A stretch of DNA of 64,000 nt from Bacteroidia bacterium (GTDB lineage Bacteria > Bacteroidota > Bacteroidia > Bacteroidales > Azobacteroidaceae). A model generated the notes under the pieces. That model searched no databases. It saw only the letters and a list, made by a program, of their open reading frames with translations, and was not told the DNA's origin. Numbering within the stretch: position 1 is the stretch's first letter; each line of letters starts with the position of its first letter. The position numbers and the translations under genes were made by a program. The stretch spans positions 1-64,000 of the forward strand of contig BNTV01000004.1 of the NCBI GenBank assembly GCA_025996865.1, given 5' to 3'. This document shows positions 25,683 through 34,595 of the stretch, piece by piece.

Positions 25683-26969
25683 ACTTCTATATTCTTCCAT
25701 TTTATCAAAAAACTTTTTAACGAGCGTTGTTTTGTTCATATCAATGGATGATTTATTTTCTTCCATTTCGTCTTCGTCGAATAGTTCTTCTATTGCTAAT
25801 TTTGTTTTCCAAATATTTGAATCAATCAGTGCTTGCTTCAATTGGGGGATTTGCTCGAAATCAACTGTTGTGAAAAAACTTAACTTATCCATTCCCAGAT
25901 AAGTAATTTCTTCCTTGCTCAAGGATAACAACTTCTGAAGCTTTTTCCCCTCCGGCGTGTTTTCGCCAACTAATGGTAGAAAAGTATTAACAACAATGTC
26001 GTCTCCTCGAATCAGAAATGTAAAATATCCGACAGGAGCATCATCATCAATCAAACAAGCAAATAAATCCCGATTGTCATATTGCACCAATTTTAAGTAG
26101 CGACTGAAAGCATATTGAAATAAAAGATTATGATTGCTTGGACTGAATACATCCAAACGTTCCCTGAAACGATGAAATACATGCGACTGTACGTACATAT
26201 TAAAAACCTTCTCTTCCTTTTCTCTTTTAAATATCTCGTTTTGCTGTATTGTCAGTGGTTTTGGCAAATACAATCCGTCTGCCGGTCTGAACAAACGATA
26301 AGTTTTACGATATATATTGTTAATAGAAAAATCTTTTGTTTCACATTCCTGTACTGTAATCTTATAGCATACCTTATACACAAAACAATGACCGCAATTG
26401 CATCGCTTATCAGGAAGTTTTTCACAATCCATAATATGACCATACATTCGGAAGTTTACCCTTGAAAAGCCCCTTGATATATAAAAAATATGGTTAGACA
26501 CATCCTGGAAAGCTTCATTCATGAGTTCATCCCTGTCGAACTTTTCACAAATACAACTTGCCGATTCATATTGTGGCGTGCCCGGTTCAAATAAGTTTTC
26601 TTCTTTGAACATTCCCTGTATGGTAGAAAGAAAACTCAATCCGAAAGTAGCGAGTTCAAAGAATGTGAGTTCATTTTCAGAATTGCCCCAAAAATTGGTT
26701 TTCATAAATTTATAAGCTTCACTATTAATTGTCTTCAAGTATTGACGCGGCACAGTCCCAGGTTTGTCCGCGCTTATGGACGGCGTGATGTAGTAAACTT
26801 TACTTAACCTCTCTTTTTGTTTCTTCGTAAAAACATCAAGCAGCTTCGTATCTAACCCAAAGTGTTGGAGTATTTTTTTTGCAACAATGGTACATTGTTC
26901 CTGTTCCGTCCTCGAATTTTTTTTAGGCATCTGTTTGCCTTGTTGCTTTATTTTACTTTTCTTTGCCAT
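25674..26969 (-). CDS. 431-residue protein of unknown family
   Basis: The protein starts with a very basic stretch (MAKKSKIKQQGKQMPKK), and has a central Cys-rich segment DKRCNCGHCFVYKVCYKI that could bind a metal or be structural. It also has a conserved-looking VQSHVFHRFRERLD helix and an acidic patch near the end (ELFDEDEMEENKSS). No signal peptide or membrane span is seen. I do not recognise the family. It appears intact, has its own strand orientation, and lies between remnants, so it may be an isolated cargo gene. Confidence 0.7.
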   Translation of the reverse strand: MAKKSKIKQQGKQMPKKNSRTEQEQCTIVAKKILQHFGLDTKLLDVFTKKQKERLSKVYYITPSISADKPGTVPRQYLKTINSEAYKFMKTNFWGNSENELTFFELATFGLSFLSTIQGMFKEENLFEPGTPQYESASCICEKFDRDELMNEAFQDVSNHIFYISRGFSRVNFRMYGHIMDCEKLPDKRCNCGHCFVYKVCYKITVQECETKDFSINNIYRKTYRLFRPADGLYLPKPLTIQQNEIFKREKEEKVFNMYVQSHVFHRFRERLDVFSPSNHNLLFQYAFSRYLKLVQYDNRDLFACLIDDDAPVGYFTFLIRGDDIVVNTFLPLVGENTPEGKKLQKLLSLSKEEITYLGMDKLSFFTTVDFEQIPQLKQALIDSNIWKTKLAIEELFDEDEMEENKSSIDMNKTTLVKKFFDKMEEYRSLF

Positions 26970-27068
26970 GATAACGCGATTAACTTAATGGATACGGGAT
27001 AAAAAATCAGGTGTCAAAATTAGACAAATAAAATCAAACGACAAAATAAATGCAGTTTGGGCGCAGGA

Positions 27069-27212
27069 ATGAATGTGGAATGGTGGTCTCGCCCGGATGT
27101 AGATGTTAGGGCGGTAATTGTAGAAAATTATGTACCTTTGCTCTCATATTTCACAAAAAGTCAACGACTGTTGACAATAATTGGAGAACAAAATGAAACA
27201 ATTGACAGTTAA
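27069..27212 (+). pseudogene. unidentified gene fragment
   Basis: A 47-codon frame beginning MNVEWWSRPDVDVRAVIVEN and ending GEQNETIDS. It has the look of real protein sequence but no recognised family and no downstream continuation. The gap 27000-27588 holds this and the fragment at 27269. Confidence 0.3.
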
Positions 27213-27268
27213 TTTTAGGAACAATCAATTCATGCACTAAGGAATCCAAACGGTTAGGACTACAACCG

Positions 27269-27463
27269 GTAAAAGAGTATAAAAGAATTGATAGCGGAGA
27301 AACGAAACGGTTTGAATTTTCACCGAGAATAACCAATAATTTAACATGGATTGTAACAAAAATAGGAAATTATGAAGAAAACAGTGTCAAAATAGCCGGA
27401 CTACGCGAAGGCGATGAAATTACAGGGATAAACAATGTTCCCCGTAGTAAGAACGAAAGGTAA
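27269..27463 (+). pseudogene. fragment with a PDZ-like end
   Basis: A 64-codon open stretch without start includes VKIAGLREGDEITGINNV, a motif of PDZ domains. The preceding part is VKEYKRIDSGETKRFEF. It may derive from a secreted PDZ protease-like protein, perhaps a longer relative of the aspartic protease at 27589. It ends 125 bases before that gene. Confidence 0.4.
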
Positions 27464-27588
27464 GCAGATATAACATAGAAGTAGAACACAGCGAGTGTAT
27501 AAAACACTCTTTTTTAGACATAGAGGCAATAAATAAATGAAATATCATTATATTTGCATTTATATCATCTATTCACATTATATATTTT

Positions 27589-28812
27589 ATGAAAACAAAA
27601 ATTTTAATGTCGTTATTGTTGATTTTTAATTGTTTACTCGCCTATTCTCAGGAAAGAAATTATGGACAGGAGTTGACTAATTTGTCATTGAATAAACAGA
27701 TTCCGGAGGCTATGGAATTTTATGAGCAATACAAAGATAGTATTTCCCATCCATTTGCCACGGATGCTTATCATCTAATGACGGCTATTTATTACAACCA
27801 ACAGGATAGTGTGGATGCGCTATTTCCCGCATTTATAGACAAATACCGTGGAAGTATAATCAATGACGATGTAGTCCGCTACCTAAAGGAGTATATAAGA
27901 TTATCCAAAATGCAAATCACGAATGAAACGGAAAATAATGGTGATATTCATATTCCGATACTCACAAAGCCTGTGATTATTTTTAATGCGGAGTATAATG
28001 GAATACCCTTGAATACGGTTTTTGACACGGGAGGTACTTATCCTGTTTTTGCCACAAAAGATATTGCTGAGAAAATAGGAGTGCAAATGCTGGAAGAATA
28101 CGCTCCCAGAGATTTTAATGAAATAAAAATAAATGCCGCTAATGGTCGGCTTGACTCCATTCGAGTGGGAAGCCTGTTGCTGACTAATGTGCCGATTACT
28201 GTCATTGACCGCGATTTTTTTCAACCCTGTATTCCGGATTCTCTACTAAGCAATAAGGAGGTAATGGCTAAGATGGATTCAGTGTCCGCTAAAACTGAGA
28301 TTATTATGGGATTACCTCTTATTCAACAGCTTCATCACATTCAATTTGATTTGGATAAAGAGGAAATGATTATTTCTTTCAACCATCCGACAGATACAAC
28401 AAAGACTAAGAATATATTTTTGGCAAGCGATAGATTGTTTCTAAATACACAAATCAATGGATTGAATTTTACTGCTTTTATTGATACCGGAGGTAATTGG
28501 GGCGATCTTGCTGTGGCTATGCAAGACGAATTTTATCAACAACACAAAGACCAATTACCCGTTCTTCCACCAAACGATGCAGATAGAACAAATGAATGTA
28601 TGATACATGGTGCAGAAAATATGCCTTTTATCCGACTCAATCATTCAACGATGCTATTAGGCAATCAATCAATTGATTTAGGCGACGATGCGGTCGTCTT
28701 TGCCGACCGTAAATTCTATATCACGAAAGATGGTTATGTCGGTTTGGGATTGCTAAAAAAACTGAAGAAATTTACTTTTGATTTTGATGCTATGCGATTG
28801 GATATTAAATAA
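27589..28812 (+). CDS. secreted retropepsin-like aspartic protease with two DTG sites
   Basis: 407 residues with a signal peptide ending near LAYSQ. Two active-site DTG triads are present: Asp146 in NTVFDTGGTYPVF and Asp299 in TAFIDTGGNWGDL. Each is followed at a distance by a hydrophobic-Gly motif (IIMGLPLIQQL and GLGLLKKL), as in the retropepsin fold. One chain may thus form a complete two-lobed enzyme. The N-terminal 120 residues look like a helical prodomain. A possible promoter lies in the AT-rich upstream segment. Substrate unknown. Confidence 0.82.
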   Translation: MKTKILMSLLLIFNCLLAYSQERNYGQELTNLSLNKQIPEAMEFYEQYKDSISHPFATDAYHLMTAIYYNQQDSVDALFPAFIDKYRGSIINDDVVRYLKEYIRLSKMQITNETENNGDIHIPILTKPVIIFNAEYNGIPLNTVFDTGGTYPVFATKDIAEKIGVQMLEEYAPRDFNEIKINAANGRLDSIRVGSLLLTNVPITVIDRDFFQPCIPDSLLSNKEVMAKMDSVSAKTEIIMGLPLIQQLHHIQFDLDKEEMIISFNHPTDTTKTKNIFLASDRLFLNTQINGLNFTAFIDTGGNWGDLAVAMQDEFYQQHKDQLPVLPPNDADRTNECMIHGAENMPFIRLNHSTMLLGNQSIDLGDDAVVFADRKFYITKDGYVGLGLLKKLKKFTFDFDAMRLDIK

Positions 28813-28814
28813 AT

Positions 28815-28877
28815 ATGGAATCAAAAACGAATTTATCAGCAAAGCAGGCAGAATGCCTGAAAATGAAGGATAAATAA
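28815..28877 (+). pseudogene. 5' gene fragment shared with 24453
   Basis: Reads MESKTNLSAKQAECLKMKDK and stops two bases after the end of the protease gene. It is followed by a leader (GATTGAGTTTTTGAATGTAA) that also precedes the GyrI-like gene at 33081. Confidence 0.45.
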
Positions 28878-28925
28878 GATTGAGTTTTTGAATGTAAATA
28901 ATCAAAATATAGGAGATTAAAAAAT

Positions 28926-29507
28926 ATGTTTGATAAATTAGTTAAAATAAATTGCTATTCCCGGAATAGAATACTAAAAAAAGCAGCCGGTAATTTGCTG
29001 GAAAAATTCTATTGTTGTGAAATTAATTGCGCTGAAATGGACAAAAGCGTATTGTTCGCTCATCACGCACGTGGTTGCACAATTATTGCTGCAAAAATTT
29101 GTGAAAACGTTGTTATCTTTCAAAATGTAACCATTGGTACAAATATGCGATATAACAAAAGTAGTAGCGAATGGGAAAATGTTGGAAATCCGATAATTTG
29201 TAAAAATGTAGTAATCGCTGATGGAGCAAAAATTTTAGGACCGATAATAATTGGCGAAAATTCTGTTATAGGAGCAGGTGCAATAATTACAAAAGACGTA
29301 CCTGCCAATAGCATAGCCTACGGAGTAAATCAATTTAAGCCCAAGGATGCCAACTACGATTTGGTATTTAATGTTAATATGATAAACCCTGAGAAAATTA
29401 TAGAAGCCAACAATATATTGATAGAAAAAAATCTGCTGTCGCAATATTCGCCGACAACAAACGAAGAAAAAGACGGCAAAGAATTTATCAAAATGGCTAT
29501 GACATAG
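28926..29507 (+). CDS. hexapeptide-repeat (left-handed beta-helix) acetyltransferase, with foreign C-terminus
   Basis: 193 residues. Residues about 45-135 carry hexapeptide repeats (ICENVVIFQNVTIGTN, NPIICKNVVIADGAKILGPI, GENSVIGAGAIITKDVPANS) like serine acetyltransferases and sugar O-acetyltransferases. From about residue 165 the sequence (LSQYSPTTNEEKDGKEFIKM) instead matches a GNAT N-terminal region, and the stop TAG at 29505 interrupts that GNAT frame. The C-terminus has therefore been replaced by fusion. The beta-helix may still fold and trimerise. Substrate unknown. Confidence 0.7.
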   Translation: MFDKLVKINCYSRNRILKKAAGNLLEKFYCCEINCAEMDKSVLFAHHARGCTIIAAKICENVVIFQNVTIGTNMRYNKSSSEWENVGNPIICKNVVIADGAKILGPIIIGENSVIGAGAIITKDVPANSIAYGVNQFKPKDANYDLVFNVNMINPEKIIEANNILIEKNLLSQYSPTTNEEKDGKEFIKMAMT

Positions 29508-29900
29508 CCAAAACCTGCCACTTTGTTGGCGATTGCAGTTGATGGAAAAGCGGTTGGCAGTATCGGTCTGACTTTACATTCCGATGTGGAACGCATTAGC
29601 GCAGAGCCGTTGCCTCGCGACATTATCAAAAAGCCCGAATTAGACATATATATTCGTGATTTTGGAAAGAAACGGGGCGATTTTTGTATCTTTGCCGAAC
29701 TGAACGGAAAAACTGTCGGCGGTGCGTGGGTGCGTATTTTAGACGGCGAAATCAAGGGTTACAAATGGAATTAGAGGTTATAAACAAATTTCGTTGAGCG
29801 TGGACAAAGCGAATTATGCCGTAAAGATGTATCAAAAATTCGGGTTGAAATTGTTAAAGAAAACGAACAGGATTATATCATGTTGTTAAAATCGAAATAA
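29508..29900 (+). pseudogene. chimeric GNAT remnant (two different GNAT genes joined)
   Basis: In the frame of the preceding gene, after its TAG, the sequence reads LLAIAVDGKAVGSIGLTLHS, a RimJ-type GNAT segment. It switches at DVERISAE to PLPRDIIKKPELDIYIRDFG and NGKTVGGAWVRILDGEIKGY from a different GNAT subfamily. After further breaks the end reads NYAVKMYQKFG and then NEQDYIMLLKSK. All pieces are real GNAT sequence, but no intact gene remains. Confidence 0.7.
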
Positions 29901-29927
29901 AATATAACAATAAAAGGAGAAAAATTT

Positions 29928-30935
29928 ATGACAACAGAAATCAAAAAACAGAAAGAATTTGTGATTTATCAAGCCAATGACGGTTCGCCGAAAATTGAAG
30001 TACGACTCGAAAACGAAACAATTTGGCTCACGCAGGCAAAAATAGCAGAATTGTTTTGTGTGGAAAGGAGCGTGATTACCAAACATGTGCGTAATATTTT
30101 CAACGATGGCGAATTAGATGAAAATTCAGTATGTGCAAAATTTGCACATACTGCCACAGACGGAAAAAACTACCAGACCCAATTCTACAATTTGGACATG
30201 ATAATTTCCGTCGGTTATCGTGTAAATTCGCGCGTGGCAACCAATTTTCGCATTTGGGCAACGCAGCGTTTGAAAGAATACATTATAAAAGGGTTCACAA
30301 TGGACGACGAGCGGCTCAAAGGCAACGGCGGCGGGCGATACTGGTACGAACTGCTGGACAGAATTCGCGACATACGCTCGTCCGAAAAAGTGCTTTACCG
30401 CCAAGTGTTGGACTTGTACGCCACAAGCATTGATTACAATCCCAAAGCGGCAGAATCAATCCGTTTCTTTAAAATCGTGCAAAACAAGCTGCATTATGCC
30501 GCCCATGGACATACGGCTGCCGAAGTCATTGCCGAACGTGCCGATGCCGGCAAGCCGTTTATGGGATTGACCGTTTTTTCGGGCAGTCAGCCTACAATCA
30601 AGGATATTTCCATCGCAAAGAATTACTTGAACGAAGAAGAGTTGAAAATTCTCAACAATTTGGTTTCGGGGTATTTTGATTTTGCCGAAATTCAAGCTAT
30701 GAAACGCCGCCCGATGTATATGGAAGATTATATGCGCCAATTGGACAATATTTTAAGTTCCACAGGCGAACAAGTGTTACAAAATTCAGGCAAAATCTCC
30801 CACGAACAGGCAATGGAAAAAGCAAAAGCCGAATACCGGAAGTATCAGCAAAAAACGCTGTCGGACGTGGAAATGGCATATTTGGAAACGATAAAAACAA
30901 TTGAAAAATCGGTAAAAGGGAAGTATCAAAATTAA
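29928..30935 (+). CDS. RhuM-family protein
   Basis: 335 residues, full length, with a good AAGGAG ribosome-binding site. The N-terminal part (KIEVRLENETIWLTQAKIAE, then FCVERSVITKHVRNIF, then YNLDMIISVGYRVNS) is the RhuM/KilA-N-like DNA-binding domain. The C-terminal part includes FKIVQNKLHYAAHGHTAAEV and ERADAGKPFMGLTVF. RhuM proteins were first noted in a Salmonella pathogenicity island and often sit in mobile or defence regions; their mode of action is not established. Confidence 0.9.
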   Translation: MTTEIKKQKEFVIYQANDGSPKIEVRLENETIWLTQAKIAELFCVERSVITKHVRNIFNDGELDENSVCAKFAHTATDGKNYQTQFYNLDMIISVGYRVNSRVATNFRIWATQRLKEYIIKGFTMDDERLKGNGGGRYWYELLDRIRDIRSSEKVLYRQVLDLYATSIDYNPKAAESIRFFKIVQNKLHYAAHGHTAAEVIAERADAGKPFMGLTVFSGSQPTIKDISIAKNYLNEEELKILNNLVSGYFDFAEIQAMKRRPMYMEDYMRQLDNILSSTGEQVLQNSGKISHEQAMEKAKAEYRKYQQKTLSDVEMAYLETIKTIEKSVKGKYQN

Positions 30936-30944
30936 TCTGATAAA

Positions 30945-31301
30945 TAAAATTTGATGATGATAACAGTTGAACGAACAAATTCGGATAATAAAGATTTCTC
31001 AAAAAAAATAATTTCTTAAAATCATTCGTTATGAATTTCATTTTTAAAGAATTATCGAACCCGTATCAGGGAAAATATCGAAGAAAACAGTAAATTTCTT
31101 GAAATCAGTTTGATTATTACGAAAAAGGAATTTCAAAAACAGCATGTAGGCAAAAACATGATACTGTTTTGCGAGGAAGAAGCGAAACGGTTAAATTGTA
31201 TCGGATTATGGCTTGTCAGCGGATTTGGAAGAGAAGAAACGGTTCATTCGTTTTATGACAAATTAGGGTTTTGTAAAACAGGGTACAGATTTAGAAAATA
31301 A
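30945..31301 (+). repeat. about 350-bp direct repeat, copy 1 (GNAT fragments)
   Basis: Nearly identical to 36233-36585. It contains a GNAT start (30957-31018, MITVERTNSDNKDF), a second short start (MNFIFKELSNP at 31031) and a GNAT C-terminal piece (about 31110-31301) with LIITKKEFQKQHVGKNMILF and YDKLGFCKTGYRFRK. None makes a full protein. The two copies flank a 4.9-kb block of small genes and could recombine to delete or amplify it. Confidence 0.75.
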
Positions 31302-31313
31302 TTAACAAAAAAT

Positions 31314-31580
31314 ATGACGGAAAAAATATTACCGGATAAATTGCATACAACAGAGTTGGGTAAAGAACGCATTAGACGAAATCTTTGTTTAGATGTCGAA
31401 GATGTAGTTGCTTGGTGCAGCAAGGAAGTCCGGAATGCTGATGAAAATTCAATTATTCGGAAAGGGAAAAATTGGTATGTGTATGGCGATGGTTATGTGC
31501 TTACTGTCAATGTGCGCAGCCATACAATAATCACCGCTCACAAAAACGCCCGAACTGAAAAATCCGCGCAAATCCCTTAA
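31314..31580 (+). CDS. DUF3781-family small protein
   Basis: 88 residues. The pattern LHTTELGKERIRRNLCL, then DVVAWCSKEVRN and KGKNWYVYGDGYVLTVN with a final TIITAHK is the DUF3781 signature. It appears complete, 12 bases after the GNAT fragment. The function is not known. A dispersed repeat (31579-31599) overlaps its stop codon. Confidence 0.8.
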   Translation: MTEKILPDKLHTTELGKERIRRNLCLDVEDVVAWCSKEVRNADENSIIRKGKNWYVYGDGYVLTVNVRSHTIITAHKNARTEKSAQIP

Positions 31581-31599
31581 ATCTGCGTTATCTGCGTGC
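31579..31599. repeat. short dispersed repeat, copy 1
   Basis: AAATCTGCGTTATCTGCGTG, also found with one or two changes at 33677-33697 and 54435-54455. All three copies lie in gaps between genes of the accessory zone. Confidence 0.55.
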
Positions 31600-31613
31600 T
31601 AAAAAGTAAATCA

Positions 31614-31835
31614 ATGGAATTTATCCCCGCAAAAACAATCCTGCAAAAATTCACTCACGGCGACAACTGGTTTGGTGCAGATTACAATCTGAATCTGTAC
31701 AAAGGTTGTCCGCACGGTTGCATTTATTGCGACAGCAGAAGCGATTGTTATCGTATAGAAAATAAAGCAGTCATGCGGTTATCATACGAAAATGGAGGAT
31801 ATTCTCAAATCTTATCACATAAAGAAAACGATTGA
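31614..31835 (+). pseudogene. N-terminal fragment of a radical SAM protein
   Basis: From the ATG at 31614 the sequence MEFIPAKTILQKFTHGDNWF then YKGCPHGCIYCDSRSDCYRI carries a CxxxCxxC iron-sulfur motif as in spore-photolyase-like radical SAM proteins. After about 50 residues it switches to unrelated sequence (NKAVMRLSYENGG) and ends. The radical SAM barrel is missing. Confidence 0.75.
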
Positions 31836-31837
31836 AC

Positions 31838-32344
31838 ATGAAACAGAATGAATTTTGGGAATCAAATTATATAGAAAAGCAAACTATGTGGGGCTTTGAA
31901 CCTGCAGATTCTGCAATTGCCGCAAAAGATTTTTTTATAAAGGAAAAAATCGCAGACATATTAATTCCGGGAATCGGATATGGCAGGAATGCAAGGATTT
32001 TTCTTAACAATGGAATATATTGCTATGCACTGATTCATTTACTGAATAAGCATGAACGGAAAAAGTTTATCAAAGATTGCTATGCCCAATTAAAACCAAA
32101 CGGATGGATGATTTTTTCGACGATTTCAAAAAATGATTCATTGTATGGAAAAGGGAAGCCACTCAGCAAAAACCGTTTTTTGATGACAAGCGGCGCAAAA
32201 TTGTTTTTCTATGATTCGGAATCCATCAAGCAGGAATTTAGGGAGTACGGATTGATGGATTTTTCAGAGATGGATGAGCCGGTTAAATTTTTAGAAAATA
32301 AATCGCCATTGAGATTTACAGTGGTGAAATGTCAGAGGCGTTAA
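31838..32344 (+). pseudogene. SAM-dependent methyltransferase with in-frame internal deletion
   Basis: 168 residues from the ATG at 31838. The N-terminal part (MKQNEFWESNYIEKQTMWGF) and motif I (LIPGIGYGRNARIF) lead directly to ALIHLLNKHERKKFIKDCYA and the C-terminal FYDSESIKQEFREYG. Related proteins have about 40-45 more residues between these blocks, which hold the cofactor-binding acidic loop. The deletion is in frame, so a protein may be made, but it should not bind S-adenosylmethionine well. A copy of its first 24 codons is at 59764. Confidence 0.7.
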
Positions 32345-32464
32345 TAATCATTTTTAGGCGCAATCGCCCTGTTTGGCAGATATTTGTTCTTCGTATCATA
32401 AACGTATCTACTCGTATCATTTTCGCACCTTTGCGTATCGAAACGTATCAAAAGAAATAGTATA

Positions 32465-32871
32465 ATGGAAAATAAAGTATATGATTTTAAGATGATTATC
32501 AATTGGATATTGTTTTTTCTGAATGCCTTAAAAAACATTCAATCGCAGTTGATGATTAAATTGGAGCAAAGCGGTTCGGTATCGCAACTTTCGCCCAAAG
32601 AGAAATCAATCATAACAATCATTCAGAATTATTCCGGTATTAAATCCGTAGAAATTGCAAAAAAATTATTCATTCCCAATCCGACTGTTAAGCGTATTTT
32701 GTCAGACTTACAAACCAAAAGTCTGATTGAAAAACAAGGAAGCGGGCGAGGCAGAAAGGTTGGGAAATGTATTATCCGAAGGGCGACAGCGATTATACGC
32801 TTTTGCGATTTGTGCCTGCGAAGTTGAAAACATACGCGGACTTGACGGTTACAACAGAGAAATTATCATAA
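32465..32871 (+). pseudogene. chimera of a Fic C-terminal helix-turn-helix and an unknown 3' gene end
   Basis: The first part (MENKVYDFKMIINWILFFLN, then LSPKEKSIITIIQNYSGIKS and NPTVKRILSDLQTKSLIEKQ) is the C-terminal winged-helix region of a Fic-family protein. No HPFxxGNGR motif precedes it. At about 32745 it joins, out of frame, a segment MYYPKGDSDYTLLRFVPAKL ending LKTYADLTVTTEKLS, whose tail is repeated at 23953. The second part may come from a pyridoxamine-oxidase-like protein, which is uncertain. Confidence 0.55.
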
Positions 32872-32902
32872 AAAAACAAATAAGAATGATGTACAACAAC
32901 TT

Positions 32903-33034
32903 GTTACTACGCCCAATTTGCGCCTTCAGTCTGTGAAGGCAATGCGCGAGTATTTGGAAGACGATTTACGGACAATCATTGCCATTCAACAAGTTGATTG
33001 CCAAAATAAAGCAACTGAACGAAAGGATAAATAA
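32903..33034 (+). pseudogene. unidentified fragment before the GyrI-like gene
   Basis: A 43-codon open stretch without start reads LRLQSVKAMREYLEDDLRTI and ends KATERKDK. Its last bases merge into a leader (AAGATTGAGTTTTTGAAT) also found before 28926. No family is recognised. Confidence 0.3.
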
Positions 33035-33080
33035 GATTGAGTTTTTGAATATAAATAATTAAAATATAGAAGATTAAAAA

Positions 33081-33635
33081 ATGAAACCGATTGATTTTAA
33101 GAAAACAGAGAAAGACTTATATCAGCCCAAAAGCACACCTTCGATTATAGACGTAAAAGAGATAATTGTTATTGCAATTGACGGCAAAGGAGACCCAAAC
33201 ACAGGCGCGGAATACGCTGCCTCCATAGAAACGCTATACGGCTTGTCATACGCAATAAAAATGGGAAACAAGGCGATTTTAGAATACGTTGTTCCGCCTT
33301 TAGAGGGCTTGTGGCAGGGCAACGATGTGTCGATAACGGAGGCGATTTTTGAAACCGCAAAGAAAAAGCTCGCAAAGAAAAAGCCGAGTCTTGATTTGAC
33401 GAAGGCACGGCTTGAAAAAATTGCCGAGGGTTTGTGTGTTCAGGTTATGCACATTGGCTCGTATGACAACGAACCCGCAACCATCGCCGCCATGGAAAAG
33501 TATGCCATAGAGAGCGGCTATGCAATAGATATAAGCGAGGCGCGTCGTCATCATGAAATTTATCTTTCTGACCCTCGCAAAGTTGAGCCGGAAAAACTGA
33601 AAACGATTATTCGACACCCGATAATTAAGAAATAA
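33081..33635 (+). CDS. GyrI-like small-molecule-binding domain protein
   Basis: 184 residues. MKPIDFKKTEKDLYQPKSTP, EIIVIAIDGKGDPNTG, VVPPLEGLW, VQVMHIGSYDNEPATIAAM and the ending RRHHEIYLSDPRKVEPEKLK are all typical. Relatives are usually about 205 residues; here the segment after EGLW (QGNDVSITEAIFE) seems about 20 residues shorter, so a small in-frame deletion is likely near the ligand pocket. It may still fold. The family binds or hydrolyses toxic small molecules in some cases. Confidence 0.8.
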   Translation: MKPIDFKKTEKDLYQPKSTPSIIDVKEIIVIAIDGKGDPNTGAEYAASIETLYGLSYAIKMGNKAILEYVVPPLEGLWQGNDVSITEAIFETAKKKLAKKKPSLDLTKARLEKIAEGLCVQVMHIGSYDNEPATIAAMEKYAIESGYAIDISEARRHHEIYLSDPRKVEPEKLKTIIRHPIIKK

Positions 33636-33676
33636 ATCTTGACCGCGCCGATTTTGCAATCGGAATGTCAATAACA

Positions 33677-33697
33677 AAATCTGTGTTATCTGCGTGC
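33677..33697. repeat. short dispersed repeat, copy 2
   Basis: AAATCTGTGTTATCTGCGTG, one base different from the copy at 31579. It lies in the 156-base gap before the AbiEi gene. Confidence 0.5.
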
Positions 33698-33791
33698 GAA
33701 GGAAAGAAATTTTGCAGAATAAAATAATTGTTGTAACTTTGCGATTTATTACGAAAATCATAATAAATTGCAAAGTAACACTAATAAATGA

Positions 33792-34595
33792 ATGATGGAA
33801 AATATACAAATAAATTGGGATAATTTTGTAAATTCAGTTTTGGCTCGTTGGCAATTTTCATTTACAATCAACGAATTAAGAGAGGAATTTCATTTGTCGG
33901 ATGCTGTGTTAAATCAGGGATTGTACCGTTTGACACAAAAGAAAAAGATAAAGAAAATTCGCAAGGGTTTTTATGCTGTTTTGCCGCCGACATATCAGCA
34001 ATTTGGCTATTTACCGATGTATTCGTATATCGACAACCTGATGAAGTCGCTCGGCAAGCCCTATTATGTGAGTTTACTGACGGCAGCCCAACTACACGGT
34101 GCGGCGCACCAAAAGCCAATGGTTGAGTTTGTTACAACAACCTATCCTGTGCCGCGAAGTATTATTAACAAGCAAATGAAACTCTATTTTGTGGGTAAAA
34201 AACAACTTTTGACGGACGGAATTGTAGAAAAAAAAGGGGAGGGCGGATATTTTAATGTTGCGTCGCCCGAACTTACTGCTTTCGATTTGCTCGACCAAAT
34301 CCGCCGTTTCGGGTTGAACCATATTACGACTGTTTTGCAGGAATTGCATGAAGTAATGACAGTTTCGGCATTGAAAAAAATGGCTGTTTTGAATAATAAT
34401 ACTGCTAATATTCAACGCTTTGGCTATATTTTGGAAAATTTTTGCGAAAATCAAAAATTAGCCGATGTTTTAAGTAAAATATTGAAAAAAGGAGATTGTT
34501 TTCCTGTTCCGCTTTCGCCTTTGAAAGGAAACAGCGGAAAAATTGATAAAAAATGGCAAATAATTATTAACACTGAAATAGACCCCGACTTATGA
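33792..34595 (+). CDS. abiEi: AbiEi-family antitoxin of a type IV toxin-antitoxin pair
   Basis: 267 residues. An N-terminal winged helix-turn-helix (about 15-65; FTINELREEFHLSDAVLNQG then KIKKIRKGFYAVLPP) is followed by the AbiEi C-terminal domain (YYVSLLTAAQLHGAAHQKPM and ELTAFDLLDQIRRFGLNHI). AbiEi represses its own promoter and counteracts the AbiEii nucleotidyltransferase. The stop overlaps the next start by four bases, the usual coupling for this pair. A possible promoter TAACTTTG sits near 33735. Confidence 0.9.
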   Translation: MMENIQINWDNFVNSVLARWQFSFTINELREEFHLSDAVLNQGLYRLTQKKKIKKIRKGFYAVLPPTYQQFGYLPMYSYIDNLMKSLGKPYYVSLLTAAQLHGAAHQKPMVEFVTTTYPVPRSIINKQMKLYFVGKKQLLTDGIVEKKGEGGYFNVASPELTAFDLLDQIRRFGLNHITTVLQELHEVMTVSALKKMAVLNNNTANIQRFGYILENFCENQKLADVLSKILKKGDCFPVPLSPLKGNSGKIDKKWQIIINTEIDPDL

